DNA of 64,000 bases, taken from Tubiluchus corallicola. Lineage: Eukaryota > Priapulida > Priapulimorpha > Priapulimorphida > Tubiluchidae. Below are positions 50,460 through 61,300 of this stretch, piece after piece (positions within the stretch are counted from its first letter, which is position 1; each line of letters opens with the position of its first letter). The DNA is taken from contig JAQGDQ010002380.1 of NCBI GenBank assembly GCA_030141605.1, positions 194,501 through 258,500 on the forward strand, read 5' to 3'. The notes below the pieces were generated by a model. It saw only the letters and a list, made by a program, of their open reading frames with translations, made no database searches and was not told the DNA's origin. Made by a program: the position numbers and the translations under genes.

Positions 50460-51510
50460 ATAAAATTCACGTGCTACTACTAATCCGATCATTGCAACCA
50501 TAATTATTGTCATAATAACGTAGAAAAATTTTATTCTTTCCCAACGTTGTTAAGCTATTCTGAGTATTTAAGACTGACAATGCACGCAAGAGTTCATTTT
50601 TAGAGTTATCAATTGATTTCGATAGATTCAGAGCACGTTTAACAATTATCTTTGTAAGAGGATACGTGTCTGCAAAGCATGTTGTCATACTACAATGAGA
50701 ATTCCTTGGAAAAACACGGCGTAAAATTTTTCTATATTCCATTGCTAATGGATCGTTATTGTCTGTTAACTCAAATATTGAGCTACCATAGAAAAATGTA
50801 TAGCAAAAAATATGAAGATAACAATTTCATTAAAGCAGATTTATTAGTTATTAGTAATAATAATAATTTCGTTTAGGACATAGTCCAGGGATATCACCTT
50901 AAGTAACTCAATACTTTTCAAGATGGTCCCGATTACCCGTTCAAGGTGGTCCACGTACTACGATAAGTACGTGTGCTTGGTTGAAGAACCAGCGGTACCA
51001 TTTTCAAGTATTTGGTATGACTCGGTCGGGAGTTGAACCCGTGACCTCCGGAGTGAGAAGCGAGCACGCTACCATTGAGCTACACCACCCGGTAAGTAAC
51101 AGTTAAAAAAGGATGAAAGTGAATTAGCAGCTGTAAAGCCACTTTTGAAATATATGACATCCAGTGATTGATTTAAATCATAGGTGACAATACGCCCTAA
51201 GTGATTAACACTATCGTGCCATTTTAATACTTTTCCATTAATTTCAATATTAGTTACATTAGCATGTTTTCATTTTCTGAATAGAATCATTTTCGGTGGC
51301 AAACTCCCTGCATCTTTTAATCATCTTTTTTGAAGCATTTACAGACGGAGCAAGGAGAGTTACGTCGTCCGCGTAACCAGTCGCCCCGACAAATTGGTTT
51401 AGCAAGTAACATTCTAATCTGCTTTTTTAGCTTATGTAGTAGATCATTAATATATACCGTGAACAAAATCAAAGAAAGCATGCTGCCTTGTCTTATTCAG
51501 TGAGTCGGCA
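50460..51510 (-). pseudogene. LINE reverse transcriptase fragment interrupted by a SINE
   Basis: On the minus strand SMLSLILFTVYINDLLHKL is followed, after a frame change, by GATGYADDVTLLAPSVNASK. This is the palm of a non-LTR reverse transcriptase with the YADD catalytic box (51361-51375). It continues as ATENDSIQK, NVTNIEINGKVLKWHDSVNH and SGFTAANSLSSFFNCYL. A tRNA-type SINE then breaks it (50850-51093), and the LINE resumes with SALMKLLSSYF and, further on, FADTYPLTKIIVKRALNLSK. Frameshifts and stops make it non-functional. Confidence 0.8.
50850..51093 (-). mobile_element. tRNA-type SINE inserted in the LINE
   Basis: The minus-strand head reads GGGTGGTGTAGCTCAATGGT (A box TAGCTCAATGG) with B box GGTTCAACTCC about 40 bp on, at tRNA spacing. 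A roughly 150-bp body with GGTACCGCTGGTTC follows, then a tail GAAATTATTATTATTAC. A second copy lies at 48248-48890. The head is Pol III transcribable in principle. Confidence 0.88.
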
Positions 51511-52504
51511 GTATCACAGGTCACGTGACGCAAGTAAGCAATAGCTACCCTGCATCTTTATTCGAATAGCTCACAGCGCAAAAAAAGCTTCGTGCCAATC
51601 TAAAGGCGAACTATTCTGCGTTTCAGCGTTGCACGGCAATTAAAATCTCCACCGAACTTTCGTGTTGAACTGCAAACGTGAGCATTACATACAAATAAGA
51701 TCTTGGAAATGTGGTATAACTTTTCCACCTAGACATTTCATACTCAACATGCAGCTGGTCTTTTCTTGTCCTTTAAATGATCGGTTGTGTCCGAGTTTCA
51801 CCACTTTTTGAGGATGCGGTAACTGTAATGTTATTTCAACATTTTTAACGTGCAGTTAACTTAGGAATTAATTACAGCCTATAAACTGTTAGCTCAGCTC
51901 TTTAAAAAACGAGCCCACTTCCTAAATTCCCATTTCCAGAATGGCTTAATAAAATTACAGGTCAATCGGGTAAACGATAATAATTTTGCACTTTTTTGAA
52001 AGCGACTTGCTGCTCCTGTTCTAATAGCATAAACACTGCAGCAAATAACAAAAAGTCATATTATGAATGTACATATTATTGCGCTTTTTACTCATAATTG
52101 TGGAGCAGCTTTCATCGATTCAATGGCATGCAGCATCGTTATTAATATATCCCTGGAACAGGATATGATCACATATTATGAGTCTTCTCTTCCTGGAGGT
52201 AACTTAAATTAATGACTTGCGTAACAGTAGTATAGATAGACATTTCGCACCACAGAAAAATCGTATAATACTGCGCGCTACAGTCAAGCACGCAATTCTG
52301 CATAATTTTACATAATTCCAGACACATTTTAGATAAATTCCCACAAAGTTAGTCACATGTATCATGATGTATGTCGTTTGGTAAAACTAAAAACACTTAC
52401 CGTAAAAAAATTATAACATTTCCGCCAAGAATTTTTCCCATCCACCATTAGACAGCAATGCCAGCTTACAGCTATGAAGGTAGGGTTACCAAATTAACGT
52501 ATTT
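51511..52504. other. Intergenic DNA, nothing recognised
   Basis: No supported feature. Confidence 0.45.
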
Positions 52505-52792
52505 TCAACAAGCATGAAGTTCTAGCAATCTTTGACAAAACGTCGCCCTGCGGTCACTTTTAATCAACTGGACCTTATGTCGTATTGTTGTTTTGTTAAC
52601 TCGCCAGTGAGCATTTCGTCGTCTGCTGATTGCACCTGTTGCGCTCAGGTGAAGATGCTTAGCTTCCGGCTTCAGCGAATGAATGTTGAAACCTCCTCTG
52701 GCTGAATCAACGAAGCTGTAATCAGATACAGCGCCACACTGTGGCAAATACTCTAAACATTGTACATGCAGAACCAAGCCGTCTGTGTACAC
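52505..52792 (-). CDS. Uncharacterised 94-codon open frame, possible exon or chance
   Basis: The frame is normal in complexity (not repeat-derived), rich in His, Arg and Leu, and ends in HAC-stop. It has no ATG at its start; a TGA lies just upstream of the first GTG. No family is recognised, no clear acceptor was found and no neighbouring exon supports it. Confidence 0.15.
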   Translation of the reverse strand: MYTDGLVLHVQCLEYLPQCGAVSDYSFVDSARGGFNIHSLKPEAKHLHLSATGAISRRRNAHWRVNKTTIRHKVQLIKSDRRATFCQRLLELHAC

Positions 52793-52954
52793 TTCACATT
52801 TTCATAGCAAATTTCCTTCAATAAAATAATGCAAATGTTATGTGAAATTTAATATGAAAAGTTTGTATGTTTGTGAATGTCCTTATTGGATATTACATTC
52901 TCTGATATATTCCGTATAATTAAATAATCGTTTTATACTTTTTTGTTTGCATTT

Positions 52955-53075
52955 AGACACATTTGTCGTGAAACAGTGTTATTATTTTAACATTATGACT
53001 ATAATGTTGAGGCTTACTCAGTTTTATTGTAAAAACAATGAATCATTTTAATGAGAAATAAAATACTACTACTAC
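52955..53075 (+). mobile_element. LINE 3' UTR copy with ACT tail
   Basis: ACATTTGTCGTGAAACAGTG, CATTTTAATGAGAAATAAA and an (ACT)n/(AAT)n tail match the 3' end at 19110-19230. Only the terminus is present, so the copy is strongly 5'-truncated. Confidence 0.7.
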
Positions 53076-53223
53076 TAATAATAAATGCCTAGGCGTTCAA
53101 TGAGGGTGCCAATAGGAAGGAAAAAATTTACTATTTGTATAAAAGAGGACGTCTTATGATCAATTCTAATGTGCAATTCAGAGCCAATGCTAATGTATCA
53201 GGTTTTTAATTTACAGGCCAATG

Positions 53224-53839
53224 TTAAAGGAAAACAGGATAATTCTTCATATATTGCTCCATTTTCAGGTCAGATAAAAAGTATGCATTTTAACAGAGTT
53301 AATACTGCGAAAATTGTTTCTGATAACCAAGTAATAGATTTTAAACTTAATTAACGGCAGACGAGCACAACTATTCATGACATCACAAACTAAAATAATT
53401 TTCAACAACAAAATCTTTCCATGAGTACGTTGCACAGTTTGTTAAAGCGAAAATTGAAGTACAGTGCTACTGTAAGATTTCAGTGTGCTGTACTAAAATT
53501 AGGCAAGCTCTAAGATAAAAATTCACATTTCAAATTCACCTCTGTGCTCACACATAAGCTGTCTAACGTGTGTAGTTTGTCACAAACTAACACATGTAAA
53601 CTGATAGGTACAGCACCTGTTTTTGTACAATGTATTTCCGAAATACAGACGCTACTGCCCATCCAACTACGAATGGCAAACAGCAAGGAACTAGTGACGC
53701 GAAAGCGAAATTGTGTTTGTGTGGTGGTAATAATTGTTTCACGTAAGTCACTTTTGAAAAAAAGTATGTTTCCTTTGAATATTTTAAAGAGTAGTTTGTT
53801 TTGACCTACAGTTTAAGATTGGGTCCAGTTTTGCTTTAA
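53224..53839 (+). mobile_element. Family A MITE-like repeat, copy 5 (full length)
   Basis: TTAAAGGAAAACAGGATAAT at the left; the right end reverse-complemented is TTAAAGCAAAACTGGACCCA. TTAA at both ends, about 616 bp. Internal blocks match copy 2 closely (GAAAATTGAAGTACAGTGCT, CAGCACCTGTTTTTGTACAA). The overlapping 60-86-codon frames are not conserved. Confidence 0.85.
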
Positions 53840-55241
53840 GAATTTAGTGCTCAGACATAGCTTTATTTCTCACACTTTTATGTATTATGTACCAGTTTGA
53901 AACTTCAACATTTTTCCAAAAATGCAAAAAGTGACAAATTTAGACAATATACAAGTACAGATTTAATTTATATATTATTTAATTGGTATGTCGGACACAT
54001 GAAAATCAACATGTTTTTTCAAAATATTCAGCATTAGTCTTTTTGAGTTTGCCTTCAACTCATATTATTGTCATTTGTCTCTTACTAAAAAATCAGTTAC
54101 GTTCACTTAAGAACTCAAATTAATTAGAAGCTTCTGAATAAACTACACGGGTTTCCTCTTTACGAAACATTAGAAAAACCACAAAAGCTTATGATGTTTT
54201 CTGGGACCATGATGACGTGGCTTGATTCTGATTATGTAAGTAATCTGATTATGCTATGACGTATAATATAATATGGCTTGATGTATATAATTCTGATTAT
54301 GCTATGACATGTATAATATAATAAAGACAGATTTTACTATTGCGAGTCAGCAGAGAGATAGCTTGTAAAAGCATCAGTAGAAAGAAATGGAAAGCAAAAT
54401 ACGTTCAAATAAATACAATCAAATTGAAAATATTCGTCATTTCTGACAACCAAAAATACGTGTATTATTGTGCTGACATGATAATAAAGATGACTGAGAC
54501 ATCAAATACACCTTGCAAGACTGAAGACAATTTCAGACAATATTACATACGCAATAGATTACATAGGTCCCCATATTGATTTGATTACTGAGTGTAATCC
54601 GTAATAGGATACCCTGAACCTAGACCTGTGTGTGCATTTTCAATGAAATCAAATAACATGTATCCCCTAAAATACAACCACAAACATAAATGCAGGCCAT
54701 ATGAGTGCTTGATAAAGACACATAGAAAACATATGTGCAACAGTAATACAAAAACTGTGCTTAAATCAAGTCATCTAAACCAAAAATCATTAGTATTCTT
54801 CAAGGTTATATACAGATGTAACCAACATTTCACTAGTGGCACACAGTGTTTTCTAGGAACTTAATTTCTTAGTACAGATCTGTTTAGAAGTTACGAAAAT
54901 ATCCCTAGTCTATTGCTTCAGACTTAAAAGTAATTTTTTATAATATCAACTTATACAGGAACTATTCTTCAAGAAATGGACTATGACCCCCCTATTGTTT
55001 GGAAAGCTTCTCGGATCTTATCCTAAATACTGCACATTTCAAGCAATTTGTGAGACAAATTGTGGTCATCCCCAATAACAGAACAGGTTTGAATAAGAGC
55101 CTGGCATATGACACTCTGTGCCATCACCTTTGCAGAAAATGCTAAAATTAAAATTATTTACACAACTATAGCTATATGGAAAAGGGAAGAGTTAAGTGGT
55201 GTAGCCACGACTAAGCTTGCATTACAAGTAATGGGTTTAAA
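53840..55241. other. AT-rich DNA 3' of the MTA gene; expected 3' UTR lies here
   Basis: Downstream (minus strand) of the MTA stop. I could not assign a polyadenylation signal with confidence. A small duplication (ATTCTGATTATGCTATGAC) lies near 54230-54320. Confidence 0.5.
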
Positions 55242-55362
55242 TTAGTCGAGAATGACGACTTGATCCGAGCGTCCAAAACCGGGAGTTTTCACGTTCACTC
55301 TTCGCCACGGTTTGCGAGCGATCTTTCTCAGTTCGATTCCAGTCAACTGTTTACGAACTTTC
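55242..55362 (-). CDS. MTA: MTA last exon: RBBP4-binding region 2 and C-terminus
   Basis: Acceptor TCTTATTTTTAG, joining AG|G as Arg. It encodes RKVRKQL, then [13 protein letters not shown], aligning with the KRAARRPYKPI motif by which MTA1 binds RBBP4, and ends [11 protein letters not shown], like vertebrate DEPIVIED. The antisense plus-strand frame here is a shadow. Confidence 0.93.
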
Positions 55363-58300
55363 CTAAAAATAAGAAACAGCTCGAGCATAGGATACAAAAC
55401 GCGATGAATATACATCTACTGCTTTTAAATTTTAATATTTCTATTGTTTATAACACAAGTATGTCAACGAAATCTGGTAAAAAAATTCCATGTAACAAAC
55501 CTAGTATTATCAGTAGCATGGAAGTAGACATCATCGGGAGCCTCAACCCAGTTCAGTAAGTGTCTTTTTCCTGCGCGGTTCATCGAGATTTTATCCCGTC
55601 CGTTGAATCCATGTGCACCCATTCCCATCATAGCCTGCAGTCGCTGGGCACCGTACACGGCACTGGGACGCTGGAGAATTTGCCCAGTCTGAGGACTAGG
55701 AGCCAACACAGGACGCTTTGCTGGATGACCTATTAAAACAAAAAAGCAATGACTGTTATGGGCGATGTGACATTAATTTGCAATATCATGTACCTAATAA
55801 GAGGCTTACAGCATCTTTAATATAACTGTCAACACTGGACAATGGTTTGCAGACAATCACTAAAATAACTTGGGAAATTAAACTTGTAAATGTAAGAAAT
55901 GTAAAAATGTAAAGCCGAGAATCGAACATTTTATCGACTGTGTTCAACTGAATATAATCCAATTCACAATTCAATCCAACTAACAATTACGTTGAGTGTA
56001 CGTACTCCCCTTTAAACAAGAAAATTCTGTAACAATGAGCAACAGTCATTTTCCTCTGTAACCTATTGCATTTTTCATTATGACCGTCACTTGACCCCTG
56101 ACTAGATCATCATCTAGCATTTCTTTGCTACTTGGTACAATGCAATGAAACGTGTCATACAGAAACAAATATATTCAGTTTTCAGCAACATGATGGTCAC
56201 CTCGTATAAGGTTTCTTTGCCGTCTTTTTCAATTATTGATTAAATACAGCGGATTGGTTGGCTATTTTTGTCAAACCTCAACTACATCTTCTCATGGTCC
56301 TTAAGAAAAACTGATAAGCGATTGCCAATGTATTGACAAGCCAAGAAGGAACATGTAAGTTTTCGACAAGAGGCTGGTTAATAGTTGTACATTGATTTGC
56401 AGTTTTCCATCTGTCTTCAGGTCAGTCTTTTATCCTCTGTCCATTAGTGCTCACTTAACAGAATCTGATAAATGCTTGACAGAGTTTGGACAAAATCGTT
56501 GACATGTTCTAGCGCAAAAGCATCCTAAGGAACATCTCATCGTTCAAGTTTCGGACAATTATTGAAAATGTAGGTTTTACTTTGAAGGCAAAAAATTTAT
56601 AAGTACTTGGGAACATAAAGCATAAAAACAATTTTTAATCGATGATAAATGATCTGAACGCTAAATGGAATAAAAAATTACAAAATCTTAACACTAAGTT
56701 AATTCAATACGAGCTAATCCCAAACACAACCCTTCATTTATCTAATAGTACAGTATTAATGGCAGTGAGGGGTGGGGCACTCATTTTAAGCTGAAATCTT
56801 TAATAACAATGTAACTGCTGCTTACGATAATAGAAGCCGGGAGCTTAAATACAAAATTTTGTAGATTTATTCTATGAGTTAGCAATAAATTTAATACGAG
56901 CGCAGTACAGGGCGAACTTGGCAAATAGCCCATTGGTATAAATATAATCTGTAGAATATAATCGGTATAAATAATTGGCTACTGGATAAGTCTAATCAAT
57001 GTGATAAACAAAATGGAGAAAAAGTTTCACTGATATTTTAAGCTTAAATGTCCTGCCTTTACATCTATGAATAATGATGACAGACACTTGTTTTCGGCAG
57101 GAAGTGGCAATCAAAAAACATTACTAGTTGTTTGTAATTTAATACGCAAACGTTTTCTAAATAGGAAGGATTTACGGAATTTAATATTTATACATTTTAT
57201 TGTTACCTGATTTTGTTAAAGTGTTACTTGTGTATGTATAGTTGGGTTTATGGCATACATCAGGGTTTGATGTTGTTTTATAATATGTTATGTATCAATT
57301 TGTACTTATATTTCTTTTTGGCATTTTGTACGTAATGACCATGCACTCTGATAAATACACTTTCATTCAATAAATTATTTAAAATATTCAGATGATAATT
57401 AGTGTGATAATAATTTGAATTTTTTTCTCTCGACTCAGTATTTCTTCCTCCATAGAATGGTGTTGGTCCCATGTAAAATTGTGGTTGTGTACGCAAGAGA
57501 TAGAAAACATGTTTATTTTTAAAAAAACAAAACAATTATTTTATCGTCTGTTTATCGTACCAACCTTGCCGTTTTAATTTTACTTTAGTCAAAATGATTA
57601 ATCAGACAATAAACTTACTTAAAGGACAAAAAACTTTACTTACATAAAACTAAAAAAATCACCTTGAAATTTTGTATCACCTACATGCTGTCTTATTGCG
57701 TACAGAGCTTGTATTAGCAGCATCGCTAGATAAAACTTGAAAACTCCCGCGACGACCATCAGGTACAGCCATTTTAATGGCAGGTCATTTAAAATAAGTT
57801 GAAAAAATAATCAGAGCATTCGTAGCGCACATTTCACTAACTGAACAAAGGTACAAATTGCTGAAACTTGTCAAAAAGATTAAAAATAAGTTTTTTTTGG
57901 CGAGTTAGAAGTGCAAACTTGAAGGGTGAGCCAATGACATTTTACCAATTGGTGGCGAGAACACTACAATTTTCTTTCCCACTTACATACATTTTTCAAC
58001 TAAGCATGATGCAAAGTGCTATAACTTTGTGTGGCAAGTTTTTTGGGATTTAAAACTGCTCGTTATTCCACTTTAATTTCAAGCACCAGACTGATCTACT
58101 CAATATCACATTCCAAGAAACTAATCTAAGGAAACTTACCATCACCACCTGCATGATCAAATGCACGTTTCTTCATGATGGTGGGTGCCAAGTTACCAAT
58201 ACCTGTGCTGCCACCTGTAACCATTTCAGACATTCTCTGCAGTGGATCAGTTACAGAACGAGCAGGCCTGGCACTTTTACGCTCTGAAATAAATGTAAGA

Positions 58301-61300
58301 ATTGCAATCACCAATGCAATGCAATGCAGCAAACGTTAAATGATGCTCCAAGTCATAGGAAAAATCAAGCTGCACTAAGCATCTTGAACTCCCAGTAAGG
58401 TTCTTTTACCTTCTTAGATAAGCTACGTTTTGTCTAGGAATCGAGTGAATTCTACGAAAAACTGGAAAGCTAAATACAGAAATTTACAGTTTACAATGGC
58501 CCAGTCCATGAATGAACTTCGACAAATGTAAAGCTTTTGCTTGCATTTAGTCAAAGTACTTCCTTAAGACTGACTAAGTCAACCACACAAGCAATCTCAT
58601 CAGCCAAGACAGCTTTCTAGATGGATAAGCTACGCTCACTATTGAAAACAAAGTTCTTATTTGATGAAACATAATGATGTGAAATTTCCCCTTACTTGTC
58701 TAGTATTCGTGTTTCAAAAATTAGAGGTGGCAACATCCTTCAAATTAATTGACAAGCTTACGTGATACGCGGTCCTCCCGAGGCATTATCGCAGCGGGCT
58801 TGACGGGCGTGTCCCGAGACTCTCTAGTTGCAGTTCCTCCGGTAAGAACGTCTGGTTTGCCAGTTGATAAATCTATTCCCAAGCGTGCCACAATGTCGTC
58901 TGTTCCTGATCGCTTCTTAGCAACCATCTTGCCTATAATTACGTAAACACTGTACATGTATTATGGTGCAACTGTGATAGCTTAACAAAATCTACGCAAG
59001 CATGTAACATTTCAAAATGGCCAACCAAACCTATAAGACGAATCAATGACTTGAATTAAAATACTACATTACGGAGAGAAATAAGGCAATTCAAAGAATC
59101 AACTAAAGGGTGGGTTGTGCTAACGCATTATCTATTTTACAGTTGACTTAAACCTGCCACTCTGTACGACAGAGTGGATGCTCGTACAAACACATTATCT
59201 GACTTCTGCTCTCATCAAGGATTTGGATGGTTTCTAGATGAAGCTTACTCATGGAATGACCAGAATAGCAAAAACAGTTGCAGGTATAGTCTGGTTCTGA
59301 GGGTGCCCTCATCACTGAGTTCACGTCGGTGTAACTTAAGCCAGCCACAAAAAAATTGTTTCTGTCTTACCTCATCAACTCAAAAGATGGCAGCAGGAAG
59401 GGAAGAAAATTTTTTTTTAAAGCTTTGTGAATGTGAATCGTGGAATATCAATTTCATTTGAAATTGAAGTTTGTTTACTTTCCACTGGTTAGTAGTAATG
59501 CTTTAAATTTTTTCAATGCACATTTATCACGCTTTGATTTTTAGCTTTTTGTTTCACATTACTAAACTGTCGTACAGTATCAATTATCATGTAGTCTCTT
59601 TTTTGTATAGTACAAATATATGATCTGATAATCACGCCTAAGCGGCAGTACTACTCGGGCGTTAATAGCCATTAATATGCTGATTAGGCAGAAAAAATTA
59701 TACGTTCTAGCCTCCAATACAGTAATCAGCATCATACAAAATGGCAACCCTGGAGAGTTTGGCAACCCAAAAAACATGGATGCATCCTCGCTGAAATAAT
59801 AATTATTGCATTTTACATTTGAAATTAAAAAGAATGAGTCGGTGAGACTTAATAGGGAAAAGCTGGGAAGAAGAAGATTTGAAATTTAAAAAAATACTAT
59901 TTTACATGAGTGTGTCAGTATATGAACATACAAAAACAATTATAAAATTACCCGGGTGATTAGATGGAAACAGAAGTATTTTTACTGTCGGCCTTAGGCA
60001 TGAGAATCATAATTATTAATCCCCTCCTACATGCTTTGCCCACCCTATTGTCACAAAGTTTGTTAGGCCAACATTAACATGTTGTTTTTTAGTTTTTTTA
60101 TCTGCACCTGCGAGCGTTCAATGTAATAGTAGTATACTAGTACTTATAACTGTAGAACAGTAGCAGTGGGAAAGGCAGCAGCAACAATTACTGAGTTCAT
60201 TGCCTTTTAAATGTCTACTTAAAACAATGTGGGAATCAAGAAATGGCTTCACTCTACCAATCTATAATTTATAAACTAATAGAAATGGCTTCACTCTACC
60301 AATCTATAATTTATAAACTAATAGACTATTTACTCAGCAAAATGAAATATTTGTTATGGCTTTCATAACCTTACTTTGAATAAAATGGATGTATCCATAT
60401 AATCTGCTTAAAATGTATATGAAGTATGACTATCACACATTTTAATTAAACTGTAATTATGTTAACCAACCTAAAGGTTTGTCTTTATCAGCAGCAATCC
60501 TAGCTTGGCATTCTGCTTTAATCGCTGCTGCATTGATTGGTTCAAAAGGTTTTCGCCCGGCGTGTCGAACTCGCAACATGTCACCACACACTCTCCGAGC
60601 AAGACGAGTCAGAGGTGTAGTGTGCAGGCAGAATGCTGCCCGAGTCTTTACAATGGGACGAGGACTCCCGGAGCGCATCGCGAAGCCATGCATAGCTGCA
60701 CAGTGACGAACCAGCTGCGTGCGCATCTTAAACTCCTTTCCACAACCTGCAAATGAACAAATTTGAACGTGCAATCATAAACCAGGACTATGAAACAGCC
60801 AAAAGACTAAACATGAAAATGATTTCTTTGTTGATTCAAGAAGCCAGAAAATCAATAATGTTTTGATGCAAAATAAAAATGTTTCTTTCACAAAAAGTGC
60901 GAATGAGAAAAAAAATGAGAAAAACTGTGTTCTTTGTATTTATTTCCAGTCCTTTAAAACACTAGTTTTCATGAACTTTTTCAAGTATTTCCTAGCAAAA
61001 ATTTGCTCACATATGCAAAAATACCTCCATAACTGTAGTTCATTCAGCCTATCAGCACATGTGAAAATAAAGAGAAAACCATTAATAATTATGCTGGAAA
61101 TTTTGATAGAAGTGAGAGTTCAGTGGACAGGGTTCCTACAGAATTTTAAAATAAATTTCCATGACCTCCGAAACTTTTACCTGACCAAATATAGATTTTC
61201 CATGACGAAGATAAGCAGAAACTGTATTACCAGTAAACGTAATTAAACATTTTTATGTGTGGACATTCATACATATACTGATATATAATGTGTCTGCACA

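Noticed and set aside
55260-55559. Plus-strand 99-codon frame
   Set aside because: Antisense shadow covering the last two MTA exons and the intron between them.
60457-60774. Independent gene starting at an in-frame ATG at 60774
   Set aside because: That ATG lies in the intron upstream of a good acceptor; the frame is the fourth MTA exon of this window.
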